Assembly: GCA_003415625.1 (NCBI GenBank) | Contig: PYIU01000008.1 | Coordinates: 1,674,001 to 1,738,000 of the forward strand | Reading direction: 5' to 3' | Length of the DNA: 64,000 bases | DNA from: Aquanectria penicillioides | Lineage: Eukaryota > Ascomycota > Sordariomycetes > Hypocreales > Nectriaceae | In this document: one piece after another, positions 1 to 11,466 of the stretch | Numbering within the stretch: position 1 is the first letter of the stretch | Layout of the letters: each line of letters starts with the position of its first letter | Program-made: the position numbers and the translations under genes | Notes under the pieces: model-generated | Told to the model about the DNA's origin: nothing | The model's database searches: none | The model's input: the letters and a program-made list of their open reading frames with translations, nothing else

Positions 1-634
1 TCCATTTATACTATTAGATCTTCTGCTAGACAATTCTATCCACTTCCTATTGGCCTACTGCCTTATCCCTATCGATTTTAATGGCTGGCAGTAGTGGCGG
101 CATGCAATTAAAAGGGTTGTCCCTTTACTCTAGTTTTTATATTTAGGCAATAGAGACTATTAGATATATCTGCCAGTATAAAGGGAAGTTAAGTTTAATG
201 GCTTAACTATAGATTTTGTGGATTACCTTATAGGGTCTGGCTCTAGTAGGAGACTATTTGCGCTTTAGTTTTCCTAGCAAATAGTATTCTTTATGTAGCT
301 ATAGGTAAATAATATCTTCTTTATTGATCTTAATTAATTAATAATATTAGTTATATTGGATCTTTAATAGTATGGCTACTATATCTATTAGGAGTTGCGC
401 TTTCTATAAGTATAACTTATATAGAACCTTTAGTGCAGTTCTATTAGCTTTTTGGTTGGCAACCCTACTTCTAGTAGTAAATTTAATAACTATTCTTAAT
501 TTAAAACTATATAGTAGTTTATTTAGTAAGCAATCTATAGCTAAGGCAATTGTATTATTTAAATTATACTAGATTGCTAGAAGCGCTTATGTTTAAGGCG
601 TATTTAGCTTTATAGCAGTGTAATACCGCACTGC

Positions 635-1000
635 AATTTCCACTATTTGGTTCTTCCTTTTGGATGTACTATTAGTTTAGGAGTGATATACAGTAAATAT
701 AAGGACCCTTACATTAAGAAAGGCTAATATAGCTCTTTATATACTGCTTATAAACTTTAGGTTCTAATCGCTAAGGATATATATAGGTATTCCCTAATTG
801 TATAGAAGCAATGCCCTTAGCAGAATAAATGCCTAGTTCTGCGTAATATATATTAAATGCCCTAGTATAAGGATAGTTTTCTTTGAAAATAAACAGTTTA
901 CTGGGCATAGCTGATCCAGCTTATTGTAGTTTGGGATCGCCCATACTATACCTATAGATATAACTTTAGGAAGGTCGGTTATAAAGTCTAATGCAATAGT
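635..1000 (-). pseudogene. Integrase core remnant of gypsy copy A
   Basis: Reading the minus strand, 968-997 encodes IALDFITDLP, the start of a retroviral-type integrase core carrying the first catalytic Asp. Further along, to about 635, is a stretch ending in TSKRKNQIVEI, matching the conserved region in which gypsy integrases have a 'TAYHPQTDG..ER.NQ..E' type motif. The Pro-Gln is replaced by Ser-stop and the Gly-Gln by Ser-Thr. Several in-frame stops lie between the two motifs. The enzyme would join element cDNA to host DNA; this copy cannot be made. The identity is clear from these two motifs and from its position downstream of RNase H. Confidence 0.8.
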
Positions 1001-1345
1001 ATAAAACGGTTGTAAAACTATAGGAATTAACTCCAGTTTGCCTATTAGCGGTCTTCTATCTATTGAATTCTCCCTATATATTAGGCAGTATGCAATAAAC
1101 TTCCTTACTATCTTGCTTATTTTATAGAAATAGATATAGCTTAATTTATATAAAATCTTAGAGATTCTAGTATGCTATAAGTTATTATAGACGGTTATAA
1201 GGATGGTTTTAACTGCTGGCCTAAAAATATAGAGTCTTTTCTGCCCTTTATAATCTATATAATAGAGCAATCCATCTTCTGCCAGCTCCTATAAGCAAAA
1301 TGGATTTATATACTACTTCTTCTATAGGTTTTAAGCATTATTCTA

Positions 1346-1744
1346 TTAAATCCCTTGGATATAGGTGTGGATTCTATTAAGTTTTGGATCCTTGCTATAT
1401 CCCTTAAGCATTTCCTTATGGAATTTAGGTAATATTGCAATTTCAATTGCATTGGCTTTTGCTATATTGGCTTTAGCATTTAGCTTATTGAAATGGCTAT
1501 CTGCAGCTTGCCAATAGAGTGGTTCCTTTACTAATAGCCTTAAAAGAGCGTTTGGAATTATATTAAGGGTTTTAGGAATATGGAATATTTTTAGGTTGAA
1601 TCTAAAGAGATAATTAAAGATCTTAATAAGCTTTAGGTTAGCTTTATTAAGGTCTATTATATTAAGGGAAGTGTATATTATAATCCCTTCTATAGCAGTA
1701 TAGTCTATTATAATATTAATTAAACTGCAGTTAGATTGGACCAT
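1346..1744 (-). pseudogene. RNase H domain and connection to integrase, gypsy copy A
   Basis: A 132-codon open stretch, the longest survivor of this element's pol. It starts inside RNase H: IIIDYTAIEGIIIYTSLN corresponds to the last catalytic-Asp region (usually T-D-H-A), with His changed to Tyr-type codons. The following KIFHIPKTLNIIPNALLRL matches the family signature 'H.PG..N..ADALSRL' with Gly to Thr and Asp to Asn substitutions. The remainder is the linker towards the integrase zinc-binding region. It is a fragment left by chance between stops, not a gene. Confidence 0.8.
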
Positions 1745-2199
1745 TTTCTATAGCTTTTTAATAGCCTAAGCGATTGCTGCCACTTTTGCCTTAATGGAAC
1801 TATAGCCCTATTCTATTAAGGAAGTTAACCTTAAAAGGAATAGTATTGGTTTTAACTAAATGGCTAGGATATTTTTGCCTAAAATGCTAATTTTATCCCA
1901 GTCCCTATAGAGCTAGAAGACATATAACCTAAATCCATTCTTATATATATTTAGCTTAAAAAATAAAGGCTTTACTAAATTATAATAATAGAGAAGGAAC
2001 TGTATTTTTAAAAAGGTTTTTAGGTTCTAGAATGCTTTTAATTCTTTTTCTATTAGTTTAAACATTTAGGTTATTGCTTTCTTCCTTTAAGCTAGTTTTA
2101 ATAGCCCAATTGGAATTAGTTGCTGCTCCTTAGCTTACTGCAATATTGCCGTTTTTTGTATCTATAGAGATTGGATTTAAATGTTATACTATAGAATCC

Positions 2200-2950
2200 C
2201 TTGCTGTAGGTATCCTACTATTCCAATAAAGGTTTTAAGCGCTAATAGGTTCTTTAGAAAGGTCATTTTTGCAAATGCCTTCAATCTGTCGCTTATTTTA
2301 TAGATTCCTTCACCATTAACGACAAAACCTAATAGCTATACTGTAAGGTATCTAAAGAAGGATTTCTTTACTGCAATTTGCAGCCTATTGTTCTATATTA
2401 ACCTTAGGACAATTTCTAAATGCTTTAAATAGTTATTTAGGGTATTAGAAAAGACAATTATATTGTTAATATAGGCTTGTATAAAATATCTATATTCCTT
2501 AAAAAGTCGGTCTATAAATCTTTATGTAAATGCTAGTGTATTTTTAAATCCTATTAGTGTGATGTTAGAAACCTTAAGTCCCCTATTAGATATAACAACT
2601 ATATAGTTTCTATAGGCGCTTAAAATAGGCAGCTAGTAAAAAAACCCTAATCTATCTATTATAAAGTAAAATTTCTTGCCCCTTATATTGGCTATAATAT
2701 TGGATTGGTTAGGTAAAGGGTAGGCATTAGGTATAGCTAGTTAATTGAGCGATTATAGATTAACTATAACTCTCCCTTTCCTTTTGCTGTTTACTACCCT
2801 TTAGACAATAAAAGCAGGGCATACTATTAGGGCCGGTTGATCTATTGGTTCTATTTTGCCTTTTGCTTACAGCTTATTGTGTTTTTTGTTCAGTAAGGTG
2901 CAGTCTTTAGCGCCTAATGGGTATTTCCTGACTGTATGTTTTTAGTTCTG
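2200..2950 (-). pseudogene. Reverse transcriptase remnant of gypsy copy A, catalytic Asp pair lost
   Basis: The minus strand carries the RT palm and thumb signatures. FIQAYINNIIVFSNTL covers 2459-2473, where functional elements have a Tyr-x-Asp-Asp box; both Asp codons are now Asn. LLGFVVNGEGI (about 2305-2340) is the 'LGFVV...GI' strand that follows the palm, and FIGIVGYL (about 2230) the start of the connection. Upstream, at about 2555-2580, is NRGLKVSNITLIGFKN. The domain is broken by stops and would be catalytically dead even without them. The 89-codon open stretch at 2951-3220 on the same strand is the N-terminal extension of this region. Confidence 0.8.
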
Positions 2951-5900
2951 CTATCTATCTATTAGATCCACCCGCATCTTTATTTCCTTAGGCATAGGGA
3001 TGATCCCTCTATCCCTATAAATATTGTATCTATCTATTGTATTGTAGATCCTTTTTGCTGCTGCCTGATTTAAGTAGGCTATGCATACCCTATACTTATT
3101 CTTAATGTTAGGGATATCTTTAGGTCTAGAAATCCTATAGCTTAAAGTGCTGGCATTAACCTTAAATAGATTGGATCCTTTATCTTCTTTTAATAGGTCG
3201 TCCCCTTTTACAGCAGCCAAAAATCCTTCTATAGAGTTAAATTCCTTTCCCTATAGGCTAGGGATGCTTTTATTTAATCCAATATAGTTAGCTTTCTCCT
3301 CCCTATTATAATTAGCAATTTATCCTATCTATTATTGCCATTTTATAACTAGCTTCTTATTGCTAGCATTATAAATCTAGATTAGTCTTAGGGTAGTTTT
3401 ATTTACTATAGTATTAAAAATGGCACTATAGAAGGATTAAAAGTAATAGGCCTTTAGATTTCTTTAGGTATCTCTAAAGTTAAAGAGATCCTTTTAATTG
3501 GCTTAAATAAAAGCGGTTTCCTTTAGTGCGATTACTACTATACTTATGCTAGTTACTGCCTTAATAAAGTTCTCTTAATGCATTTAAAATACTTCTGCCC
3601 TAAAGATTATATTATAGGCTAAGCGAAATATAATATTAGGGTTAATAAAATTAACCTTAGCTTTATGCTTAAATAGAAAGTTTATTTCTATTAGTATTTT
3701 AGGTCCTAATTGTTTTATAATATCTATAGTTACTATAAAATGTATGGATACTTCCTTATCTTTAGCGATTTTAGGTATATAGAAGTTAAAGGTAGCTAAT
3801 TCTAGGATTTCTATATTAGCGCCAATTCTATTTACTCTCTTTAGGGCTTATTGCTTTTATACCACTTTTATTGCATAGACTTTTAACTATTCTTTATTAA
3901 TTAGGACTATTAAAGTTTTAATATTAATATAGATATTATAGAAATTGCCCTTATTATTAAACTTAATTAATAGCTTAAGGTAAGTATTTGCTTTTTTTTC
4001 TAAATATTAATAAAAGTTAGGCCTGCCTATAGCTTTAATAACTTAGCCTATTTTTAGTGTGAAGTTTGCATTTTTTATTCTTTCTTTATTTATGTAATAG
4101 ACTTCTATAAAAGCTAAATTATCTTTATTCTTTTTAGTAGAGGAACCTTTTAATAACTTATTGGAATTATTCCCTTCTTCTACTAGTATATATCTATTAT
4201 CTAGTAGTTTTTAATATCTCTAATAGAATCCTTTATTGTTATAGTATAGCCAAACCTTTAAGAGATTGGCTTTGCCATTTAAGGCTCCCTTTCGATATTA
4301 ATATTAATTGAATCTTTATAAAGGCGGTTGATTCCTGCTATCTTGCTCTTAAGCAGGTATATGCATATTGTAATTATTATTTCTCTATTGTTTGTGCAAT
4401 TAATTATTCCATTAAGGTTTTATCTTCTACTAATCTATTTTAGGCTTCTTTAGGGTTAAGTTCCTATATTAAGTTTTTTAGTTACTAAAGCGCTTTAAAG
4501 GCATAGTTTAGTACTGTCTATTAGAACGGTTTCCCCTACCTTAGCGTCCCTAATGCGCTTCTTTATCCTTAATTGCATTATTAGATCTATTGCTTTTATT
4601 AGCAATAAATGCCTTCTTTATGCTAGGTCTACTAACCCCCTAAGGTATGGCTTAGAGCTTATCTTTAAGCTAATATTGCTTTTTGTTAATTGCCCTTAAG
4701 AATAAGGATTTTATATCCTGTGCTATTAATGCCAAATAAAGCACTTTTAGCTTTAGATCCAGTTTTATATAGACTGCAAAAAGGAGCTAAATGTTAGCTG
4801 TGCGGCCAAGAGCCTGCTCTCTTGTAAAGACTTTTATAGTAAATACTTACATAAAAATGTCTTTTATAATATTGGTCTTAGTGTATTTAGCTAATTCTAG
4901 CTACTTTATTATATTGTCTAGCTTTATTTTAAATTCTTTGCGAAGGTATGTATATAGCATATTAATTAGTCGTTTTTATAGCTCTTCTCTCTTATCTTAA
5001 TCCAATTAATAGTAATACTAGATAAGTGCAGATCTACAGAATAAACTCTATAGATTTATGCAGATATATTCTTAAGTGTTAGGATTGGCGTTTATTTAGT
5101 GAGATTTAAGTGCATTAATCTATAGTTTGATGTTACTAAAAATGATTTATTTTCTATTGTAAAATATGCCTTTACTGCTAGTATCCCCTTCTTTTATATT
5201 GGGCTAAAAGAGGCCTATATCTTAAAGTTAGATATTATCCTTATAAGACTTTAATGCAAAAGTTAATGCTTAACTAAGCGCTTTTATGTTCTATTGGGGC
5301 GGTTTTAATGTTATTAGTCCTAAGGGTAGTTAATATAGAAAACTATTTGCATAGCTTAATATGCCTCTATTCTTGCGCTTTAGGTACTGCAAGTTATAAG
5401 GCCAGCTTTAGTTATAGATCCCTAATTTCTAATCCTGCTTGGTTAGTAAAGGCTCTTTAATAGGCAAAACTAAAGGCCTAATGTAATAATCCTAAACTAT
5501 TGCTAGGGTGCTTGCCCTTAGCGGCTAAACCTTAGCCTAAAATGTAAGATTCATTAAGGCAGTAATAACTTTTTCTGCAAATAGCGCCTAATTTAATAGT
5601 TCTACTCTTTTTAATTGCTAGTAAATTGCTTGTACTACTGCTACTAAAGGGTTAAGTTCTATGCTTTATTTAATGGTATTGGAAGATTCTAATAATTCCC
5701 TTAAACTAGAGGTTTTCTAGCTGCTAATAGGATTTATCCCTATTAGCATTGGGTTTGATGAGATTGGGGTTAATATTTGGCCCTTGCTTAATGAACCCTT
5801 TGATTCTTTAGGGTCTATTGGATCCCCCTTCCCTTATTGAAATAGATCTTGCAATAATCTTTATAGAAATAGCAGATTGTCTATTAATTCCTTCCCTTTC

Positions 5901-7264
5901 TCTATTAAAAGTCTTTAATTAAAGGTATTAAAGGTTACTGCCTTTTTTCTAGCGGATCCTTCCTAACTAGCTATAGATTCTTAATTGCGGTTAGAGTCCT
6001 TTAAGGAGCTTAAGTATTGTGCCTTTAAGCGCTCCCCTAGCACTAGTTCTGCCGTTCTAGCGTTTAAGATAATGCTTTTAATTGTTTTCTAAATGGATAT
6101 AACTATATATTAGTTAATAATGTTTTAGTAAATAGAAAAAGCTTCTTCTTAGGGCTGACCGGTGTTTTATAGTTCGCTATTATTATTATATATCCAATAG
6201 GATAGATCCTTCAATTTATTAAAAATAAAAGAATCTACTAAAATAACTCCTTTTATAGTATAAGTTAGATTTTATAGTAAGAAGGTCCGGAACCTTTGGA
6301 TTGTAGCTAGATCTGCTAGTTGCAGCTTATTAATTGCAGTCTAATCTTAGGAGGGGAAGAATTCCTTCTTAAATTGGCTGGTCTTGCTTATTTAGCTCTT
6401 GCTATTAATTCTAGTGGTTCTGCTAGTATTTCCATTATCCCTTTATAAGTTATTGACTTCTAGATAGTCAATAGGGACTGTAGCTATATAATAGAAAGAA
6501 GTAATTGCTACTACTTATTACGGTTTGTTTGGTCTATTATAAGTAGTGTTGGAAGTAATAGTCTTAACGATAGAACTATTGTACTATTTATCTTGCGGTT
6601 ATACTGGAAGGCGTATGTATAGGCTCTGCAGTTACATTGGAATCAATAGCTTAGCTATAGGTAATAATTAATTATGTATTGAACTTTATTTAACTTATAT
6701 CTTAAGACTACTATAATAATAGGTCCTAAGGTATGAATGTACTTATAGATTGTTGACCTTTACTTGAGAGATGTAAAGGCTGACTATTTAAGAGTACTAT
6801 CCATTATGTAATCCATGCATATAACAAATAGTATATATATTAGCTCTTAAGTTCTAAAGCTAGCGGTCTTTTCGATTAATAAGGCCTAATTCTATAGATA
6901 TTAAGATAGTAATAAAGTTGCTATTTCCCTTAGCCTTTAGTGTAGCATTATTATTAATATTAGGGGGACTATATAACTGCTGTTTTAATAGACTAAAAAT
7001 TATTGCTATAGCTGCCTTTTTTGCTAATAACCTTATAAAAGCATTACTAAAGAACTTTTTTGCCTTTAAGCCTTTATAGTATATAAAAATAGTATTGTTA
7101 TTATTATTAGAGTTGTCTTTAGCTTCTTTTGCGTTTTTAGCACTTTATTTATTTAATTCTATATATAGGGCGGTTTTTTTAGTCTTTTTAGCGGTTTTAT
7201 TACTATTATCTTTCTTTTTTAACTTTCTATTTTTGCTGCTTTTGCTTTCCTTTTATGGAGATAG

Positions 7265-7309
7265 GCAGTTCTTTACAATATAACCTTTTTGGTTATAATT
7301 AAAGTATTT
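7265..7309 (-). pseudogene. Gag CCHC zinc knuckle remnant, gypsy copy A
   Basis: Fifteen codons on the minus strand read KYFNYNQKGYIVKNC. The spacing is exactly that of a retroelement CCHC knuckle (C-x2-C-x4-H-x4-C), but the first two Cys and the His are all Tyr and only the last Cys survives. TGT/TGC to TAT/TAC and CAT to TAT are the changes RIP would produce. This places gag between here and about 8440, upstream of pol on the minus strand. Confidence 0.75.
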
Positions 7310-8445
7310 ACTGCTTTTAGGATCTTTTCTACAGTTATCCTTTTCATTTAATTAGGCATTTATTTATATGCCTTTTTTACTGCTAGAGTTTTTACTTTTC
7401 TTTTAGGAAGTCTATAGACTTCTAGCTTTATTAATAAAGTCTTTTTGTATTTTATAGATAGATTGGTATTTCCTCTTTTGCTTATAGTTGCATTAAAATG
7501 CATTCTATTTAAAAAAGACCTTTTTAATACTATCTATAAACCTTATTTTTTTTTAGTACTTAAGGAGCTTATTGCTAGCTTTAATAATACTATTTGCAAT
7601 ATAGTAGAAGTTATTAATATAATTTTAAACTCTTTATAGTTTCTTTAGAGTTAAGGACTTTAATTTTTAATAAAGATTAGCTAGGCTTTATTAAAACCTT
7701 ATATTATTGTACCTTTTTATTAATAGCTTAATAGCCTTTATATTAGTCTTTGCCAAAAATAATAATGGCTTTAGTTTTTATAAAATTGCTATTTTTATAG
7801 CAGCAATTAAGTGCATTTCTTCTAAATATAAGATCCTAATCTCTTTATACTACCTAATAGCAATTATAGTATAAAAGAGATATCTCTTTTAGGCAGCCTA
7901 ATTCTTTAATCCCTTAAGTATATTATCTCCCTTTATCTTAAAGTTAAGATCAATAAGATCCTTAATTTTAATTAGTTATAAGTTTATAATCTTCTTTTTG
8001 CTTAAGGTAGGCTCTACTAATATCTTTTTATTCCTTAAGAAACTAAATATTTTATCTAAAGCTCTTAAGGGCTCCCTTAAGGTATAGAAGAGTTGGCTTC
8101 CCTAATACTTAAAGCTTTTATCTTTATTATCTTTTACCTTAGATTTTAACTTATCTTTAGGCTATATTTTGCATTTAGTCTTTAATTTATTTTTAGTCTT
8201 TTAGTTAAAGTGCTTCTATAGCTTTTGCATTTACTGCATTATCTCTATTATTTACTGCATTATAATGCTTAGATTTAGCTAAGTTTTCTATAGGTCCCCT
8301 TTAGTAGGCTTTACTAACCTTTTAGGGGGGGGTAGGAGATCCTTAAGATTATCTTTTCCTTTAGTAGGATCTTCTTTATTATTAATCTATTTAATTGCTT
8401 TAATAGTAAGGATTAGCTTTAGGGCCGGCTTTAAAGCTATTGCCT

Positions 8446-8459
8446 AGGTCTTAAGACCT
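8446..8459. repeat. 14-bp perfect palindrome at the left composition boundary
   Basis: AGGTCTTAAGACCT is its own reverse complement. It lies within about 15 bp of the point where AT-rich, CpG-poor DNA gives way to normal composition. It contains CTTAAG, the core of the periodic array at the opposite edge of the island. It could be chance. Confidence 0.4.
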
Positions 8460-8460
8460 T

Positions 8461-8897
8461 AACTAGTCGATATCGCAAGCGCTAACTTTAAGGGACGAAC
8501 TTTAGGTTGGTCTAAACCTTCCGAATAGCTGCAATTTCTTCTTGAATTGGAGCTCCAGGCTCATAACCTATAAACAATATATAGGCACACGCAGGAACGG
8601 TCACAGCGGGCAATATACGCAGCGGGTCGGTCCAGATCAATTAAGATTCGTAAGGAACAGCTAGATAGTGGTCGCAGAATGCAGTCACCTATTTACAGTG
8701 CAGGGATTCCCTTGTGAGGATACGTGGCCTCAAGACCTAGGCCCACAAGGCCCCCGAGGTCGGCTTGTGGCCGGCCGCTATGTCTGTAGCGACGACCACC
8801 TTCGCCCGGCCGCTATATCCGTCAACAGAATGATCTTTTGGTTCAGGGCAGCGCCTTTGCATGAACACCTTCCTTACCGGGATTCTATCGCACATCG
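8461..8897. other. Junction segment, no gene recognised
   Basis: Base composition becomes normal here. The segment holds a 175-codon open frame starting at 8668, but its first part has no recognisable protein features and its end overlaps the aminopeptidase relic in the wrong frame. There is a short duplicated GC-rich word (CCGGCCGCTAT at about 8770 and 8810). It could hold a decayed N-terminus of the aminopeptidase, but I cannot see one. Confidence 0.5.
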
Positions 8898-10796
8898 GCT
8901 CAGAAGCTCAGCGGTGATTTCAAGAGCGATAATACGCCTGGGAAGGGATATGTGTTTAGTACCCAATTCGAGCCGTGCAACGCGCGCAGAGCCTTCCCCT
9001 GCTTTGATGAACCGAATATCAAAGCTACTTTCGACTTCAATGTTCAGGTCCCTGAACATCTCGCAGAGTAATATGCCCGAGAAACAAGTCATCAAGGATG
9101 CAGATGGTACCAAAGCGGCTACCTTTGAGAGAACTCTTGTTATGAGCACCTATGTTCGTACTCCCAGGCCCATTGCGCGGACTACCTGTTGCTAACATGA
9201 GCTCTTTGTAGCTTCTTGCCTGGGCAATCGGAATGTTTGATCACATTGAAGCATTGACTTACAAGCCGCACAATGGCAGACGACTACCAGTACGAGTATA
9301 CACGCCAAAAGGGCTCATATCATAGGCCGAGTATGCGTTAGGCCATGCGTGTCGGGCTTTGGACTACTTTGCAGAAATGTTCAACGCAGGCTACCCTCAG
9401 CCAAAAATGGACCTCATTGTTATTCCAGAATTTGTAAGTCATGTAACTCTTGCATAATCCCCAGTAGAACAGACTGCTTGGTAGTAGGCCTATGGAGCAA
9501 GGGAAAATTGAGGACTTTGCACTTTTGAAGCCACCGTGTTATTGGTAGACAAGGCCAACCTCGACCCTGGAAAATCAAGAACCGGCAAGCTATGTGATTG
9601 CACACGGTGAGTGTAAAACTTGGAATTGCAACGTTTTTTTTTAGTGTCAATACTTTCCTACAGAACCACCGACCAGTGGTTTGGAAATCTAATGACCGCG
9701 GACTGGTGGAATGATTTGTGGCTCAAGGAAGGATTTGTGACTTGGGCTGGTTGGTTCGCCGTCGACTACTTTCATCATGGTGAGTTAACTCCCGGAGTTT
9801 TGGATGTGCCACAAAAAGAAAGACTCATTTTATAGATTAAAATGTTTGAAAGAAATTTACAGTAAGAATTATTCATCAAACCGAGAGATCAAGGACCAGT
9901 TAACCCAACATTTACTGCGCGCAGCGTGAGGGTCTACAATTGGCATTCCAGCTAGACGCTCTGCGTTCATCTCACCCCATTGATATCCATGTTAGAGATG
10001 GTCCAGAAGTAGAGCAATTGTCTGATAATATGTGCTATCTAAAAGGCAGCGCATTAGTGCGTATGCTACACAGCACGCTTGGACAAATCGTGTTCTCAGA
10101 AGGCGTTGCCAATTACCTAGGGGCATTTGCATATATTAAGTCAAAGCTGCATCGATAATTTCCTCCTTAGCTCTCTGAGCTGAGAGTCAAAGAAAATGCT
10201 ACATCAAGGACTTGTGGAAAAGTCTCGGTCAGGCTTCAGGGATGGATGTTGAATCTTACCAATCAATGTCACTTACTAATTTTAACATCCCGGTTGGATT
10301 CATCAAACCGTTTTCCTAGCCAAATTCGTTACAAAAACAGAGAAAAATATTCGTGTTTCTCAAGAGCGGTTCCTGTTTGATGGGGAGCTAAGCCCAGAGG
10401 AGAAAACCGTGACGTGGTGGATACCCATCCTGCTTCAACAACCACAAACTGCTGGGGAATTCGTTCGGGAATTTCGTACACATTCAGCAATTTTGGGTCT
10501 TAGTGAATCAAGCAGTACTTGAGCTATCCGGAAACTCATATCAATTCGCAGTGGATTTTACAGAGTTCAATATTCTCCTGCCATTTTGGCTGAGGTGTTA
10601 AGGGACCAATGGAATCTGACACCCGAGGAGATTTGCCTCATCGCAGACAGTACCGCATTTGCACTATCAGGTAAAGAGACGGTTACTAATATTCTTGAGC
10701 TGGCTGTCATATTTCGCTTTGAAAAGGATTATAACAACAAGTAAGCTACCATTAAAACTGCCAAAATAGAAAATATAACTAAAATACAAGCAGAAC
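8898..10796 (+). pseudogene. M1 family (PepN/APM1-type) zinc aminopeptidase, decayed relic
   Basis: Homology to cytosolic M1 aminopeptidases can be followed in fragments: [20 protein letters not shown] (about 8960-9020), SNMPEKQVI and FERTLVMSTY (9070-9153), LLAWAIG to DLIVIPEF (9212-9433), QWFGNLM..DWWNDLWLKEG (from about 9673), AFQLDALRSSHPID (9940) and FLFDGELSPEEKTVTWWIPI (about 10370). Introns remain visible at 9154-9211 (branch-like GCTAAC) and 9434-9487. It is dead in several ways. The exopeptidase motif GAMEN-W reads GAREN-stop (TGA at 9509-9511). The zinc motif HExxH has lost its second His (Asp before QWFGN). There are frameshifts near 9060 and 9570 and stops after 10157. The N-terminal portion before the FDEPN region is missing, and the C-terminal helical domain stops near 10740, where a transporter fragment begins. 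Confidence 0.85.
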
Positions 10797-10845
10797 TGTG
10801 CAGGAGACTCGTCGTCAATTCGAAGCGTACCTGAAAAGCCCCACT

Positions 10846-11457
10846 ACATTCAACCACAGCGTCCTGGTATTAGCAGCAAGGTTGCATTGCTTCTAATAAC
10901 AATGTATGTTTTTGGGTTGGGGCTTGGCCCTGTTTTCGGTGGCCCTCTATCTGAGATGGTAGGTCGCCACCCGGTATTTCCTGTTAGCGTTCCTTTAGGG
11001 GCCTTGTTTGCTATTGGAGCCGGTTCTTCATACAAAATTCGTGCCCTCTGTTTTCTCCGATTCATGCACGGCTTTTCCTGGGGTCCTATTCTGGCTGTGG
11101 CATCAGGATTTATTTCAGAGACGTTTGTCCCTATACACCGAGGGCCTGTCTCAGCTCTCTTTATTTTGATGCCGTTTCTCGAACCAGGACTGGGGTAAGA
11201 GCATGCAGCAAAAAGAGATATATCAATGTTAATATTGACTAGCCCAGTAGTGGGATATTTCATTGTTAACTGTACAGGATGGCGGTGGACTCAGTGGAAC
11301 TATAGCCTTCTTCTCCATCTTTTGCATGATAACGGTGGTGCTCACCCAAGAAACGTATCACACCATCATCAAGCGGCAGATCTTACTCAAGAGAGGTGCC
11401 AAGGTGTCTTCATTTGTTGATAACACTACAAATAAGTATATGAGCAACCATCAATAG
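10846..11457 (+). pseudogene. MFS transporter (DHA1-like) fragment
   Basis: A piece of a 12-14-helix drug:H+ antiporter. KVALLLITMYVFGLGLGP (about 10870-10930) followed by GPLSEMVGR (about 10940-10965) is the helix 2 / loop 2-3 signature of the major facilitator superfamily. ALFAIGAGSS and FLRFMHGFSWGPILAVASG follow as helices 3-4, then ISETFVPIHRGPVSALF. A likely intron, 11195-11242 (GTAAGA...TAG), joins GLG to PVVGYFIV and GWRWTQW. Just after this the reading frame must shift (near 11295-11310) to reach FFSIFCMITVVLTQETY, typical of the end of helix 6. Helix 1 and everything after helix 6 are absent. It abuts the aminopeptidase relic directly, so a deletion has probably fused two dead genes. 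Confidence 0.8.
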
Positions 11458-11466
11458 ACTCCCAAC

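Larger units (their letters stand above)
1..8460 (-). mobile_element. RIP-degraded Ty3/gypsy LTR retrotransposon, copy A (3' end outside window)
   Basis: Very AT-rich DNA that, on the minus strand, still shows the Ty3/gypsy order gag (zinc knuckle near 7.3 kb), reverse transcriptase (about 2.2-2.9 kb), RNase H (1.35-1.75 kb) and integrase (about 0.6-1.05 kb). RT-RNase H-integrase order separates gypsy from copia elements. Every domain is riddled with TAA/TAG stops at positions where Gln, Arg or Trp would be expected, and with Asp-to-Asn, Cys-to-Tyr and His-to-Tyr changes, the pattern left by C-to-T mutation on both strands. No open frame is long enough to work. I see no LTR at the 8.4-kb end: gag-like sequence runs almost to the point where base composition changes, so the 5' LTR is missing or unrecognisable. 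The 3' part continues beyond base 1. Confidence 0.85.

Noticed and set aside
372..572. 66-codon plus-strand open frame
   Set aside because: Antisense to the integrase side of gypsy copy A; hydrophobic composition is what AT-rich DNA gives by chance.
4791..7639. Plus-strand open frames at 4791-5000, 7095-7283 and 7445-7639
   Set aside because: Antisense to gypsy copy A; 7095-7283 overlaps the minus-strand zinc knuckle. No protein features.
8668..9195. 175-codon open frame at the left edge of the island
   Set aside because: Only its last part overlaps aminopeptidase homology, and mostly in the wrong frame; the rest has no features.
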